A DNA stretch of 64,000 nucleotides from Argentina anserina (lineage: Eukaryota > Streptophyta > Magnoliopsida > Rosales > Rosaceae), in assembly GCF_933775445.1 (NCBI RefSeq), contig NW_026089426.1, positions 124,001 through 188,000 of the forward strand. The letters are read 5' to 3'. Below, piece by piece: positions 26,957 to 41,327 of this stretch (position 1 is the stretch's first letter; the number at the start of each line of letters is the position of its first letter). The translations under genes and the position numbers were made by a program. The notes below the pieces were generated by a model, which was not told the DNA's origin, did no database searches, and saw nothing but the letters and a program-made list of their open reading frames with translations.

Positions 26957-29900
26957 ACACGCCCACACTGGAAACACTCTCAAATTCAATAGAAACTCGC
27001 ATCAGAAAGGCTTACAGAAAGATACTCAAACGAGAATTGAAAAGATACTCAAATTGCAATAGTAAACATACTCAAACGATAGAAAGATACTCAGTTTGAA
27101 AGAAACACACGCCCACACTGGAAACACTCTCAAATTCAAGAAAAACTCGCATCGAAAGCCGTTCAGAAAGATACTCAAACGAGAATTGAAAAGATACTCA
27201 AATTGCAATAGTAAACATACTCAAACGATAGAAAGATACTCAGTTTGAAAGAAACACACGCCCACATAGGAAACACTCTCAAATTCAATAGAAACTCGCA
27301 TCAGAAAGGCTTACAGAAAGATACTCAAACGAGAATTGAAAAGATACTCAAATTGCAATAGTAAACATACTCAAACGATAGAAAGATACTCAGTTTGAAA
27401 GAAACACACGCCCACACTGGAAACACTCTCAAATTCAATAGAAACTCGCATCAGAAAGGCTTACAGAAAGATACTCAAACGAGAATTGAAAAGATACTCA
27501 AATTGCAATAGTAAACATACTCAAACGATAGAAAGATACTCAGTTTGAAAGAAACACACGCCCCCACTGGAAACACTCTCAAATTCAAAAGAAACTCGCA
27601 TCAGAAAGGCTTACAGAAAGATACTCACACGAGAATTGAAAAAATACTCAAAGTGCAATAGTAAACATACTCAAACGATAGAAAGATACTCAGTTTGAAA
27701 GAAACACACGCCCACACTGAAACACTCTCAAATTTAAGAAAAACTCGCATCGAAAGCCGTTCAGAAAGATACTCAAACGAGAATTGAAAAGATACTCAAA
27801 TTGCAATAGTAAACATACTCAAACGATAGAAAGATACTCAGTTTGAAAGAAACACACGCCCACACTGGAAACACTCTCAAATTCAATAGAAACTCGCATC
27901 AGAAAGGCTTACAGAAAGATACTCAAACGAGAATTGAAAAGATACTCAAATTGCAATAGTAAACATACTCAAACGATAGAAAGATACTCAGTTTGAAAGA
28001 AACACACGCCCACACTGGAAACACTCTCAAATTCAAGAAAAACTCGCATCGAAAGCCGTTCAGAAAGATACTCAAACGAGAATTGAAAAGATACTCAAAT
28101 TGCAATAGTAAACATACTCAAACGATAGAAAGATACTCAGTTTGAAAGAAACACACGCCCACATAGGAAACACTCTCAAATTCAATAGAAACTCGCATCA
28201 GAAAGGCTTACAGAAAGATACTCAAACGAGAATTGAAAAGATACTCAAATTGCAATAGTAAACATACTCAAACGATAGAAAGATACTCAGTTTGAAAGAA
28301 ACACACGCCCACACTGGAAACACTCTCAAATTCAATAGAAACTCGCATCAGAAAGGCTTACAGAAAGATACTCACACGAGAATTGAAAAAATACTCAAAG
28401 TGCAATAGTAAACATACTCAAACGATAGAAAGATACTCAGTTTGAAAGAAACACACGCCCACACTAAAAACACTCTCAAATTCAATAGAAACTCGCATCA
28501 GAAAGGCTTACAGAAAGATACTCAAACGAGAATTGAAAAGATACTCAAATTGCAATAGTAAACATACTCAAACGATAGAAAGATACTCAGTTTGAAAGAA
28601 ACACACGCCCACATAGGAAACACTCTCAAATTCAATAGAAACTCGCATCAGAAAGGCTTACAGAAAGATACTCAAACGAGAATTGAAAAGATACTCAAAT
28701 TGCAATAGTAAACATACTCAAACGATAGAAAGATACTCAGTTTGAAAGAAACACACGCCCACACTGGAAACACTCTCAAATTCAAGAAAAACTCGCATCG
28801 AAAGCCGTTCAGAAAGATACTCAAACGAGAATTGAAAAGATACTCAAATTGCAATAGTAAACATACTCAAACGATAGAAAGATACTCAGTTTGAAAGAAA
28901 CACACGCCCCCACTGGAAACACTCTCAAATTCAAAAGAAACTCGCATCAGAAAGGCTTACAGAAAGATACTCACACGAGAATTGAAAAAATACTCAAAGT
29001 GCAATAGTAAACATACTCAAACGATAGAAAGATACTCAGTTTGAAAGAAACACACGCCCACACTGAAACACTCTCAAATTTAAGAAAAACTCGCATCGAA
29101 AGCCGTTCAGAAAGATACTCAAACGAGAATTGAAAAGATACTCAAATTGCAATAGTAAACATACTCAAACGATAGAAAGATACTCAGTTTGAAAGAAACA
29201 CACGCCCACACTGGAAACACTCTCAAATTCAATAGAAACTCGCATCAGAAAGGCTTACAGAAAGATACTCAAACGAGAATTGAAAAGATACTCAAATTGC
29301 AATAGTAAACATACTCAAACGATAGAAAGATACTCAGTTTGAAAGAAACACACGCCCACACTGGAAACACTCTCAAATTCAAGAAAAACTCGCATCGAAA
29401 GCCGTTCAGAAAGATACTCAAACGAGAATTGAAAAGATACTCAAATTGCAATAGTAAACATACTCAAACGATAGAAAGATACTCAGTTTGAAAGAAACAC
29501 ACGCCCACACTGGAAACACTCTCAAATTCAATAGAAACTCGCATCAGAAAGGCTTACAGAAAGATACTCAAACGAGAATTGAAAAGATACTCAAATTGCA
29601 ATAGTAAACATACTCAAACGATAGAAAGATACTCAGTTTGAAAGAAACACACGCCCACACTGGAAACACTCTCAAATTCAAGAAAAACTCGCATCGAAAG
29701 CCGTTCAGAAAGATACTCAAACGAGAATTGAAAAGATACTCAAATTGCAATAGTAAACATACTCAAACGATAGAAAGATACTCAGTTTGAAAGAAACACA
29801 CGCCCACATAGGAAACACTCTCAAATTCAATAGAAACTCGCATCAGAAAGGCTTACAGAAAGATACTCAAACGAGAATTGAAAAGATACTCAAATTGCAA

Positions 29901-30546
29901 TAGTAAACATACTCAAACGATAGAAAGATACTCAGTTTGAAAGAAACACACGCCCACACTGGAAACACTCTCAAATTCAATAGAAACTCGCATCAGAAAG
30001 GCTTACAGAAAGATACTCACACGAGAATTGAAAAAATACTCAAAGTGCAATAGTAAACATACTCAAACGATAGAAAGATACTCAGTTTGAAAGAAACACA
30101 CGCCCACACTAAAAACACTCTCAAATTCAATAGAAACTCGCATCAGAAAGGCTTACAGAAAGATACTCAAACGAGAATTGAAAAGATACTCAAATTGCAA
30201 TAGTAAACATACTCAAACGATAGAAAGATACTCAGTTTGAAAGAAACACACGCCCACATAGGAAACACTCTCAAATTCAATAGAAACTCGCATCAGAAAG
30301 GCTTACAGAAAGATACTCAAACGAGAATTGAAAAGATACTCAAATTGCAATAGTAAACATACTCAAACGATAGAAAGATACTCAGTTTGAAAGAAACACA
30401 CGCCCACACTGGAAACACTCTCAAATTCAAGAAAAACTCGCATCGAAAGCCGTTCAGAAAGATACTCAAACGAGAATTGAAAAGATACTCAAATTGCAAT
30501 AGTAAACATACTCAAACGATAGAAAGATACTCAGTTTGAAAGAAAC
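26957..30546 (+). repeat. Nested-duplication zone
   Basis: The order is built from b-, e, b, d, e, c and variants. 27556-28152 (c, b-, e, b, 597 bp, starting with the private ACGCCCCCAC) is repeated at 28902-29498. 27854-28901 (1048 bp, containing the private CACTAAAAAC near 28465) is repeated at 29499-30546, 1645 bp away, with CACTAAAAAC near 30110. These overlapping duplications show at least two successive local amplification events. Confidence 0.85.
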
Positions 30547-32939
30547 ACACGCCCACATAGGAAACACTCTCAAATTCAATAGAAACTCGCATCAGAAAGG
30601 CTTACAGAAAGATACTCAAACGAGAATTGAAAAGATACTCAAATTGCAATAGTAAACATACTCAAACGATAGAAATATACTCAGTTTGAAAGAAACACAC
30701 GCCCACACTGGAAACACTCTCAAATTCAATAGAAACTCGCATCAGAAAGGCTTACAAAAAGATACTCACACGAGAATTGAAAAAATACTCAAAGTGCAAA
30801 AGTAAACATACTCAAACGATAGAAAGATACTCAGTTTGAAAGAAACACACGCCCACACTGGAAACACTCTCAAATTCAAAAGAAACTCGCATCAGAAAGG
30901 CTTACAGAAAGATACTCACACGAGAATTGAAAAAATACTCAAAGTGCAATAGTAAACATACTCAAACGATAGAAAGATACTCAGTTTGAAAGAAACACAC
31001 GCCCACACTGGAAACACTCTCAAATTCAAGAAAAACTCGCATCGAAAGCCGTTCAGAAAGATACTCAAACGAGAATTGAAAAGATACTCAAATTGCAATA
31101 GTAAACATACTCAAACGATAGAAAGATACTCAGTTTGAAAGAAACACACGCCCACATAGGAAACACTCTCAAATTCAATAGAAAATCGCATCAGAAAGGC
31201 TTACAGAAAGATACTCAAACGAGAATTGAAAAGATACTCAAATTGCAATAGTAAACATACTCAAACGATAGAAAGATACTCAGTTTGAAAGAAACACACG
31301 CCCACACTGGAAACACTCTCAAATTCAATAGAAACTCGCATCAGAAAGGCTTACAGAAAGATACTCAAACGAGAATTGAAAAGATACTCAAATTGCAATA
31401 GTAAACATACTCAAACGATAGAAAGATACTCAGTTTGAAAGAAACACACGCCCACACTGAAACACTCTCAAATTTAAGAAAAACTCGCATCGAAAGCCGT
31501 TCAGAAAGATACTCAAACGAGAATTGAAAAGATACTCAAATTGCAATAGTAAACATACTCAAACGATAGAAAGATACTCAGTTTGAAAGAAACACACGCC
31601 CACACTGGAAACACTCTCAAATTCAATAGAAACTCGCATCAGAAAGGCTTACAGAAAGATACTCAAACGAGAATTGAAAAGATACTCAAATTGCAATAGT
31701 AAACATACTCAAACGATAGAAAGATACTCAGTTTGAAAGAAACACACGCCCACACTGGAAACACTCTCAAATTCAAGAAAAACTCGCATCGAAAGCCGTT
31801 CAGAAAGATACTCAAACGAGAATTGAAAAGATACTCAAATTGCAATAGTAAACATACTCAAACGATAGAAAGATACTCAGTTTGAAAGAAACACACGCCC
31901 ACATAGGAAACACTCTCAAATTCAATAGAAACTCGCATCAGAAAGGCTTACAGAAAGATACTCAAACGAGAATTGAAAAGATACTCAAATTGCAATAGTA
32001 AACATACTCAAACGATAGAAAGATACTCAGTTTGAAAGAAACACACGCCCACACTGGAAACACTCTCAAATTCAATAGAAACTCGCATCAGAAAGGCTTA
32101 CAGAAAGATACTCAAACGAGAATTGAAAAGATACTCAAATTGCAATAGTAAACATACTCAAACGATAGAAAGATACTCAGTTTGAAAGAAACACACGCCC
32201 CCACTGGAAACACTCTCAAATTCAAAAGAAACTCGCATCAGAAAGGCTTACAGAAAGATACTCACACGAGAATTGAAAAAATACTCAAAGTGCAATAGTA
32301 AACATACTCAAACGATAGAAAGATACTCAGTTTGAAAGAAACACACGCCCACACTGAAACACTCTCAAATTTAAGAAAAACTCGCATCGAAAGCCGTTCA
32401 GAAAGATACTCAAACGAGAATTGAAAAGATACTCAAATTGCAATAGTAAACATACTCAAACGATAGAAAGATACTCAGTTTGAAAGAAACACACGCCCAC
32501 ACTGGAAACACTCTCAAATTCAATAGAAACTCGCATCAGAAAGGCTTACAGAAAGATACTCAAACGAGAATTGAAAAGATACTCAAATTGCAATAGTAAA
32601 CATACTCAAACGATAGAAAGATACTCAGTTTGAAAGAAACACACGCCCACACTGGAAACACTCTCAAATTCAAGAAAAACTCGCATCGAAAGCCGTTCAG
32701 AAAGATACTCAAACGAGAATTGAAAAGATACTCAAATTGCAATAGTAAACATACTCAAACGATAGAAAGATACTCAGTTTGAAAGAAACACACGCCCACA
32801 TTGGAAACACTCTCAAATTCAATAGAAACTCGCATCAGAAAGGCTTACAGAAAGATACTCAAACGAGAATTGAAAAGATACTCAAATTGCAATAGTAAAC
32901 ATACTCAAACGATAGAAAGATACTCAGTTTGAAAGAAAC
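30547..32939 (+). repeat. Second copy of the 25910-28302 block (2393 bp)
   Basis: Shift 4637 bp. It matches 25910-28302 monomer by monomer, including GATAGAAATATAC (near 30673), the h monomer and the ACGCCCCCAC monomer (near 32200). The first monomer has CACACGCCC where the other copy has CACAGGCCC. The monomer at 32790 has CATTGG instead of CATAGG. Confidence 0.88.
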
Positions 32940-35485
32940 ACACGCCCACACTGGAAACACTCTCAAATTCAATAGAAACTCGCATCAGAAAGGCTTACAG
33001 AAAGATACTCACACGAGAATTGAAAAAATACTCAAAGTGCAATAGTAAACATACTCAAACGATAGAAAGATACTCAGTTTGAAAGAAACACACGCCCACA
33101 CTAAAAACACTCTCAAATTCAATAGAAACTCGCATCAGAAAGGCTTACAGAAAGATACTCAAACGAGAATTGAAAAGATACTCAAATTGCAATAGTAAAC
33201 ATACTCAAACGATAGAAAGATACTCAGTTTGAAAGAAACACACGCCCACACTGGAAACACTCTCAAATTCAAAAGAAACTCGCATCAGAAAGGCTTACAG
33301 AAAGATACTCACACGAGAATTGAAAAAATACTCAAAGTGCAATAGTAAACATACTCAAACGATAGAAAGATACTCAGTTTGAAAGAAACACACGCCCACA
33401 CTGAAACACTCTCAAATTTAAGAAAAACTCGCATCGAAAGCCGTTCAGAAAGATACTCTAACGAGAATTGAAAAGATACTCAAATTGCAATAGTAAACAT
33501 ACTCAAACGATAGAAAGATACTCAGTTTGAAAGAAACACACGCCCACACTGGAAACACTCTCAAATTCAAAAGAAACTCGCATCAGAAAGGCTTACAGAA
33601 AGATACTCACACGAGAATTGAAAAAATACTCAAAGTGCAATAGTAAACATACTCAAACGATAGAAAGATACTCAGTTTGAAAGAAACACACGCCCACACT
33701 GGAAACACTCTCAAATTCAAAAGAAACTCGCATCAGAAAGGCTTACAGAAAGATACTCACACGAGAATTGAAAAAATACTCAAATTGCAATAGTAAACAT
33801 ACTCAAACGATAGAAAGATACTCAGTTTGAAAGAAACACACGCCCACACTGGAAACACTCTCAAATTCAAAAGAAACTCGCATCAGAAAGGCTTACAGAA
33901 AGATACTCAAACGAGAATTGAAAAGATACTCAAATTGCAATAGTAAACATACTCAAACGATAGAAAGATACTCAGTTTGAAAGAAACACACGCCCACACT
34001 GGAAACACTCTCAAATTCAATAGAAACTCGCATCAGAAAGGCTTACAGAAAGATACTCAAACGAGAATTGAAAAGATACTCAAATTGCAATAGTAAACAT
34101 ACTCAAACGATAGAAAGATACTCAGTTTGAAAGAAACACACGCCCACACTGGAAACACTCTCAAATTCAAAAGAAACTCGCATCAGAAAGGCTTACAGAA
34201 AGATACTCACACGAGAATTGAAAAGATACTCAAATTGCAATAGTAAACATACTCAAACGATAGAAAGATACTCAGTTTGAAAGAAACACACGCCCACACT
34301 GGAAACACTCTCAAATTCAATAGAAACTCGCATCGAAAGCCGTTCAGAAAGATACTCTAACGAGAATTGAAAAGATACTCAAATTGCAATAGTAAACATA
34401 CTCAAACGATAGAAAGATACTCAGTTTGAAAGAAACACACGCCCACACTGGAAACACTCTCAAATTCAAAAGAAACTCGCATCAGAAAGGCTTACAGAAA
34501 GATACTCACACGAGAATTGAAAAAATACTCAAAGTGCAATAGTAAACATACTCAAACGATAGAAAGATACTCAGTTTGAAAGAAACACACGCCCACACTG
34601 GAAACACTCTCAAATTCAATAGAAACTCGCATCAGAAAGGCTTACAGAAAGATACTCACACGAGAATTGAAAAGATACTCAAATTGCAATAGTAAACATA
34701 CTCAAACGATAGAAAGATACTCAGTTTGAAAGAAACACACGCCCACACTGGAAACACTCTCAAATTCAATAGAAACTCGCATCGAAAGCCGTTCAGAAAG
34801 ATACTCTAACGAGAATTGAAAAGATACTCAAATTGCAATAGTAAACATACTCAAACGATAGAAAGATACTCAGTTTGAAAGAAACACACGCCCACACTGG
34901 AAACACTCTCAAATTCAAAAGAAACTCGCATCAGAAAGGCTTACAGAAAGATACTCACAGGAGAATTGAAAAAATACTCAAAGTGCAATAGTAAACATAC
35001 TCAAACGATAGAAAGATACTCAGTTTGAAAGAAACACACGCCCACACTGGAAACACTCTCAAATTCAAAAGAAACTCGCATCAGAAAGGCTTACAGAAAG
35101 ATACTCACACGAGAATTGAAAAGATACTCAAATTGCAATAGTAAACATACTCAAACGATAGAAAGATACTCAGTTTGAAAGAAACACACGCCCACACTGG
35201 AAACACTCTCAAATTCAATAGAAACTCGCATCAGAAAGGCTTACAGAAAGATACTCAAACGAGAATTGAAAAGATACTCAAATTGCAATAGTAAACATAC
35301 TCAAACGATAGAAAGATACTCAGTTTGAAAGAAACACACGCCCACACTGGAAACACTCTCAAATTCAAAAGAAACTCGCATCAGAAAGGCTTACAGAAAG
35401 ATACTCACACGAGAATTGAAAAGATACTCAAATTGCAATAGTAAACATACTCAAACGATAGAAAGATACTCAGTTTGAAAGAAAC
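32940..35485 (+). repeat. Mosaic zone with e/b hybrid monomers
   Basis: The third copy of the CACTAAAAAC monomer is at 33090. No long HOR is visible. New here is a hybrid monomer type i (34288, 34737, 35486): CAATAG typical of type e on the left, then the 14 bp CGAAAGCCGTTCAG block of type b. i-c-x trimers and pentamers are arranged locally (34288-34736 and 34737-35485). Confidence 0.8.
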
Positions 35486-37282
35486 ACACGCCCACACTGG
35501 AAACACTCTCAAATTCAATAGAAACTCGCATCGAAAGCCGTTCAGAAAGATACTCTAACGAGAATTGAAAAGATACTCAAATTGCAATAGTAAACATACT
35601 CAAACGATAGAAAGATACTCAGTTTGAAAGAAACACACGCCCACACTGGAAACACTCTCAAATTCAAAAGAAACTCGCATCAGAAAGGCTTACAGAAAGA
35701 TACTCACACGAGAATTGAAAAAATACTCAAATTGCAATAGTAAACATACTCAAACGATAGAAAGATACTCAGTTTGAAAGAAACACACGCCCACACTGGA
35801 AACACTCTCAAATTCAAAAGAAACTCGCATCAGAAAGGCTTACAGAAAGATACTCACACGAGAATTGAAAAGATACTCAAATTGCAATAGTAAACATACT
35901 CAAACGATAGAAAGATACTCAGTTTGAAAGAAACACACGCCCACACTGGAAACACTCTCAAATTCAATAGAAACTCGCATCAGAAAGGCTTACAGAAAGA
36001 TACTCAAACGAGAATTGAAAAGATACTCAAAGTGCAATAGTAAACATACTCAAACGATAGAAAGATACTCAGTTTGAAAGAAACACACGCCCACACTGGA
36101 AACACTCTCAAATTCAAGAAAAACTCGCATCGAAAGCCGTTCAGAAAGATACTAAAACGAGAATTGAAAAGATACTCAAATTGCAATAGTAAACATACTC
36201 AAACGATAGAAAGATACTCAGTTTGAAAGAAACACACGCCCACATAGGAAACACTCTCAAATTCAATAGAAACTCGCATCAGAAAGGCTTACAGAAAGAT
36301 ACTCAAACGAGAATTGAAAAGATACTCAAATTGCAATAGTAAACATACTCAAACGATAGAAAGATACTCAGTTTGAAAGAAACACACGCCCACACTGGAA
36401 ACACTCTCAAATTCAATAGAAACTCGCATCAGAAAGGCTTACAAAAAGATACTCACACGAGAATTGAAAAAATACTCAAAGTGCAAAAGTAAACATACTC
36501 AAACGATAGAAAGATACTCAGTTTGAAAGAAACACACGCCCACACTGGAAACACTCTCAAATTCAAAAGAAACTCGCATCAGAAAGGCTTACAGAAAGAT
36601 ACTCACACGAGAATTGAAAAAATACTCAAAGTGCAATAGTAAACATACTCAAACGATAGAAAGATACTCAGTTTGAAAGAAACACACGCCCACACTGGAA
36701 ACACTCTCAAATTCAAGAAAAACTCGCATCGAAAGCCGTTCAGAAAGATACTCAAACGAGAATTGAAAAGATACTCAAATTGCAATAGTAAACATACTCA
36801 AACGATAGAAAGATACTCAGTTTGAAAGAAACACACGCCCACATAGGAAACACTCTCAAATTCAATAGAAACTCGCATCAGAAAGGCTTACAGAAAGATA
36901 CTCAAACGAGAATTGAAAAGATACTCAAATTGCAATAGTAAACATACTCAAACGATAGAAAGATACTCAGTTTGAAAGAAACACACGCCCACACTGGAAA
37001 CACTCTCAAATTCAATAGAAACTCGCATCAGAAAGGCTTACAGAAAGATACTCAAACGAGAATTGAAAAGATACTCAAATTGCAATAGTAAACATACTCA
37101 AACGATAGAAAGATACTCAGTTTGAAAGAAACACACGCCCACACTGGAAACACTCTCAAATTCAAAAGAAACTCGCATCAGAAAGGCTTACAGAAAGATA
37201 CTCACACGAGAATTGAAAAGATACTCAAATTGCAATAGTAAACATACTCAAACGATAGAAAGATACTCAGTTTGAAAGAAAC
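35486..37282 (+). repeat. HOR gamma, copy 1 (12-mer, 1797 bp)
   Basis: Order i, c, f, e, b', d, h, c, b, d, e, f. The heptamer b', d, h, c, b, d, e (36085-37132) is the module also found in zeta (20071 and 25761). The gamma unit therefore joins a zeta-derived module to local i, c, f monomers. Confidence 0.88.
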
Positions 37283-39081
37283 ACACGCCCACACTGGAAA
37301 CACTCTCAAATTCAATAGAAACTCGCATCGAAAGCCGTTCAGAAAGATACTCTAACGAGAATTGAAAAGATACTCAAATTGCAATAGTAAACATACTCAA
37401 ACGATAGAAAGATACTCAGTTTGAAAGAAACACACGCCCACACTGGAAACACTCTCAAATTCAAAAGAAACTCGCATCAGAAAGGCTTACAGAAAGATAC
37501 TCACACGAGAATTGAAAAAAATACTCAAAGTGCAATAGTAAACATACTCAAACGATAGAAAGATACTCAGTTTGAAAGAAACACACGCCCACACTGGAAA
37601 CACTCTCAAATTCAAAAGAAACTCGCATCAGAAAGGCTTACAGAAAGATACTCACACGAGAATTGAAAAGATACTCAAATTGCAATAGTAAACATACTCA
37701 AACGATAGAAAGATACTCAGTTTGAAAGAAACACACGCCCACACTGGAAACACTCTCAAATTCAATAGAAACTCGCATCAGAAAGGCTTACAGAAAGATA
37801 CTCAAACGAGAATTGAAAAGGATACTCAAAGTGCAATAGTAAACATACTCAAACGATAGAAAGATACTCAGTTTGAAAGAAACACACGCCCACACTGGAA
37901 ACACTCTCAAATTCAAGAAAAACTCGCATCGAAAGCCGTTCAGAAAGATACTAAAACGAGAATTGAAAAGATACTCAAATTGCAATAGTAAACATACTCA
38001 AACGATAGAAAGATACTCAGTTTGAAAGAAACACACGCCCACATAGGAAACACTCTCAAATTCAATAGAAACTCGCATCAGAAAGGCTTACAGAAAGATA
38101 CTCAAACGAGAATTGAAAAGATACTCAAATTGCAATAGTAAACATACTCAAACGATAGAAAGATACTCAGTTTGAAAGAAACACACGCCCACACTGGAAA
38201 CACTCTCAAATTCAATAGAAACTCGCATCAGAAAGGCTTACAAAAAGATAATCACACGAGAATTGAAAAAATACTCAAAGTGCAAAAGTAAACATACTCA
38301 AACGATAGAAAGATACTCAGTTTGAAAGAAACACACGCCCACACTGGAAACACTCTCAAATTCAAAAGAAACTCGCATCAGAAAGGCTTACAGAAAGATA
38401 CTCACACGAGAATTGAAAAAATACTCAAAGTGCAATAGTAAACATACTCAAACGATAGAAAGATACTCAGTTTGAAAGAAACACACGCCCACACTGGAAA
38501 CACTCTCAAATTCAAGAAAAACTCGCATCGAAAGCCGTTCAGAAAGATACTCAAACGAGAATTGAAAAGATACTCAAATTGCAATAGTAAACATACTCAA
38601 ACGATAGAAAGATACTCAGTTTGAAAGAAACACACGCCCACATAGGAAACACTCTCAAATTCAATAGAAACTCGCATCAGAAAGGCTTACAGAAAGATAC
38701 TCAAACGAGAATTGAAAAGATACTCAAATTGCAATAGTAAACATACTCAAACGATAGAAAGATACTCAGTTTGAAAGAAACACACGCCCACACTGGAAAC
38801 ACTCTCAAATTCAATAGAAACTCGCATCAGAAAGGCTTACAGAAAGATACTCAAACGAGAATTGAAAAGATACTCAAATTGCAATAGTAAACATACTCAA
38901 ACGATAGAAAGATACTCAGTTTGAAAGAAACACACGCCCACACTGGAAACACTCTCAAATTCAAAAGAAACTCGCATCAGAAAGGCTTACAGAAAGATAC
39001 TCACACGAGAATTGAAAAAATACTCAAAGTGCAATAGTAAACATACTCAAACGATAGAAAGATACTCAGTTTGAAAGAAAC
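37283..39081 (+). repeat. HOR gamma, copy 2 (12-mer, 1799 bp)
   Basis: Same order except that the last monomer is c rather than f. Two single-base insertions, an extra A near 37516 and an extra G near 37820, account for 1799 rather than 1797 bp. The last four monomers (b, d, e, c, 38483-39081) then continue as a tetramer. Confidence 0.88.
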
Positions 39082-40277
39082 ACACGCCCACACTGAAACA
39101 CTCTCAAATTTAAGAAAAACTCGCATCGAAAGCCGTTCAGAAAGATACTCAAACGAGAATTGAAAAGATACTCAAATTGCAATAGTAAACATACTCAAAC
39201 GATAGAAAGATACTCAGTTTGAAAGAAACACACGCCCACATAGGAAACACTCTCAAATTCAATAGAAACTCGCATCAGAAAGGCTTACAGAAAGATACTC
39301 AAACGAGAATTGAAAAGATACTCAAATTGCAATAGTAAACATACTCAAACGATAGAAAGATACTCAGTTTGAAAGAAACACACGCCCACACTGGAAACAC
39401 TCTCAAATTCAATAGAAACTCGCATCAGAAAGGCTTACAGAAAGATACTCAAACGAGAATTGAAAAGATACTCAAATTGCAATAGTAAACATACTCAAAC
39501 GATAGAAAGATACTCAGTTTGAAAGAAACACACGCCCACACTGGAAACACTCTCAAATTCAAAAGAAACTCGCATCAGAAAGGCTTACAGAAAGATACTC
39601 ACACGAGAATTGAAAAAATACTCAAAGTGCAATAGTAAACATACTCAAACGATAGAAAGATACTCAGTTTGAAAGAAACACACGCCAACACTGAAACACT
39701 CTCAAATTTAAGAAAAACTCGCATCGAAAGCCGTTCAGAAAGATACTCAAACGAGAATTGAAAAGATACTCAAATTGCAATAGTAAACATACTCAAACGA
39801 TAGAAAGATACTCAGTTTGAAAGAAACACACGCCCACATAGGAAACACTCTCAAATTCAATAGAAACTCGCATCAGAAAGGCTTACAGAAAGATACTCAA
39901 ACGAGAATTGAAAAGATACTCAAATTGCAATAGTAAACATACTCAAACGATAGAAAGATACTCAGTTTGAAAGAAACACACGCCCACACTGGAAACACTC
40001 TCAAATTCAATAGAAACTCGCATCAGAAAGGCTTACAGAAAGATACTCAAACGAGAATTGAAAAGATACTCAAATTGCAATAGTAAACATACTCAAACGA
40101 TAGAAAGATACTCAGTTTGAAAGAAACACACGCCCACACTGGAAACACTCTCAAATTCAAAAGAAACTCGCATCAGAAAGGCTTACAGAAAGATACTCAC
40201 ACGAGAATTGAAAAAATACTCAAAGTGCAATAGTAAACATACTCAAACGATAGAAAGATACTCAGTTTGAAAGAAAC
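39082..40277 (+). repeat. Two tandem tetramers (598 bp each)
   Basis: The unit b-, d, e, c at 39082-39679 and 39680-40277 is preceded by b, d, e, c at 38483-39081, so the four-monomer period runs three times. The second b- has CGCCAACAC. Confidence 0.88.
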
Positions 40278-41327
40278 ACACGCCCACACTGAAACACTCT
40301 CAAATTCAATAGAAACTCGCATCAGAAAGGCTTACAGAAAGATATTCATACTAGAATTGAAAAGATACTCAAATTGCAATAGTAAACATACTCAAACGAG
40401 AGAAAGATACTCAGTTTGAAAGAAACACACGCCCACACTGGAAACACTCTCAAATTCAAAAGAAACTCGCATCAGAAAGGCTTACAAAAAGATACTCACA
40501 CGAGAATTGAAAAAATACTCAAAGTGCAATAGTAAACATACTCAAACGATAGAAAGATACTCAGTTTGAAAGAAACACACGCCCACACTGGAAACACTCT
40601 CAAATTCAAAAGAAACTCGCATCAGAAAGGCTTACAGAAAGATACTCACACGAGAATTGAAAAAATACTCAAAGTGCAATAGTAAACATACTCAAACGAT
40701 AGAAAGATACTCAGTTTGAAAGAAACACACGCCCACACTGGAAACACTCTCAAATTCAAGAAAAAACTCGCATCAGAAAGGCTTACAGAAAGATACTCAA
40801 ACGAGAATTGAAAAGATATTCATAGTGCAATAGTAAACATACTCAAACGATAGAAAGATACTCAGTTTGAAAGAAACACACGCCCACACTGGAAACACTC
40901 TCAAATTCAATAGAAACTCGCATCAGAAAGGCTTACAGAAAGATACTCACACGAGAATTGAAAAAATACTCAAAGTGCAATAGTAAACATACTCAAACGA
41001 TAGAAAGATACTCAGTTTGAAAGAAACACACGCCCACACTGGAAACACTCTCAAATTCAAAAGAAACTCGCATCAGAAAGGCTTACAGAAAGATACTCAC
41101 ACGAGAATTGAAAAAATACTTCAAAGTGCAATAGTAAACATACTCAAACGATAGAAAGATACTCTGTTTGAAAGAAACACACGCCCACACTGAAACACTC
41201 TCAAATTCAAGAAAAACTCGCATCAGAAAGGCTTACAGAAAGATACTCAAACGAGAATTGAAAAGATATTCAAAGTGCAATAGTAAACATACTCAAACGA
41301 TAGAAAGATACTCAGTTTGAAAGAAAC
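40278..41327 (+). repeat. Irregular monomers before HOR delta
   Basis: Seven monomers with several private changes: TATTCATACTAG and GAGAGAAAG in the first, one extra A near 40756, CATAGTGC near 40822, one extra T near 41119, and ACTCTGTTTG near 41163. No HOR is apparent. The GAGAG variant is shared with the m monomers of delta. Confidence 0.8.
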
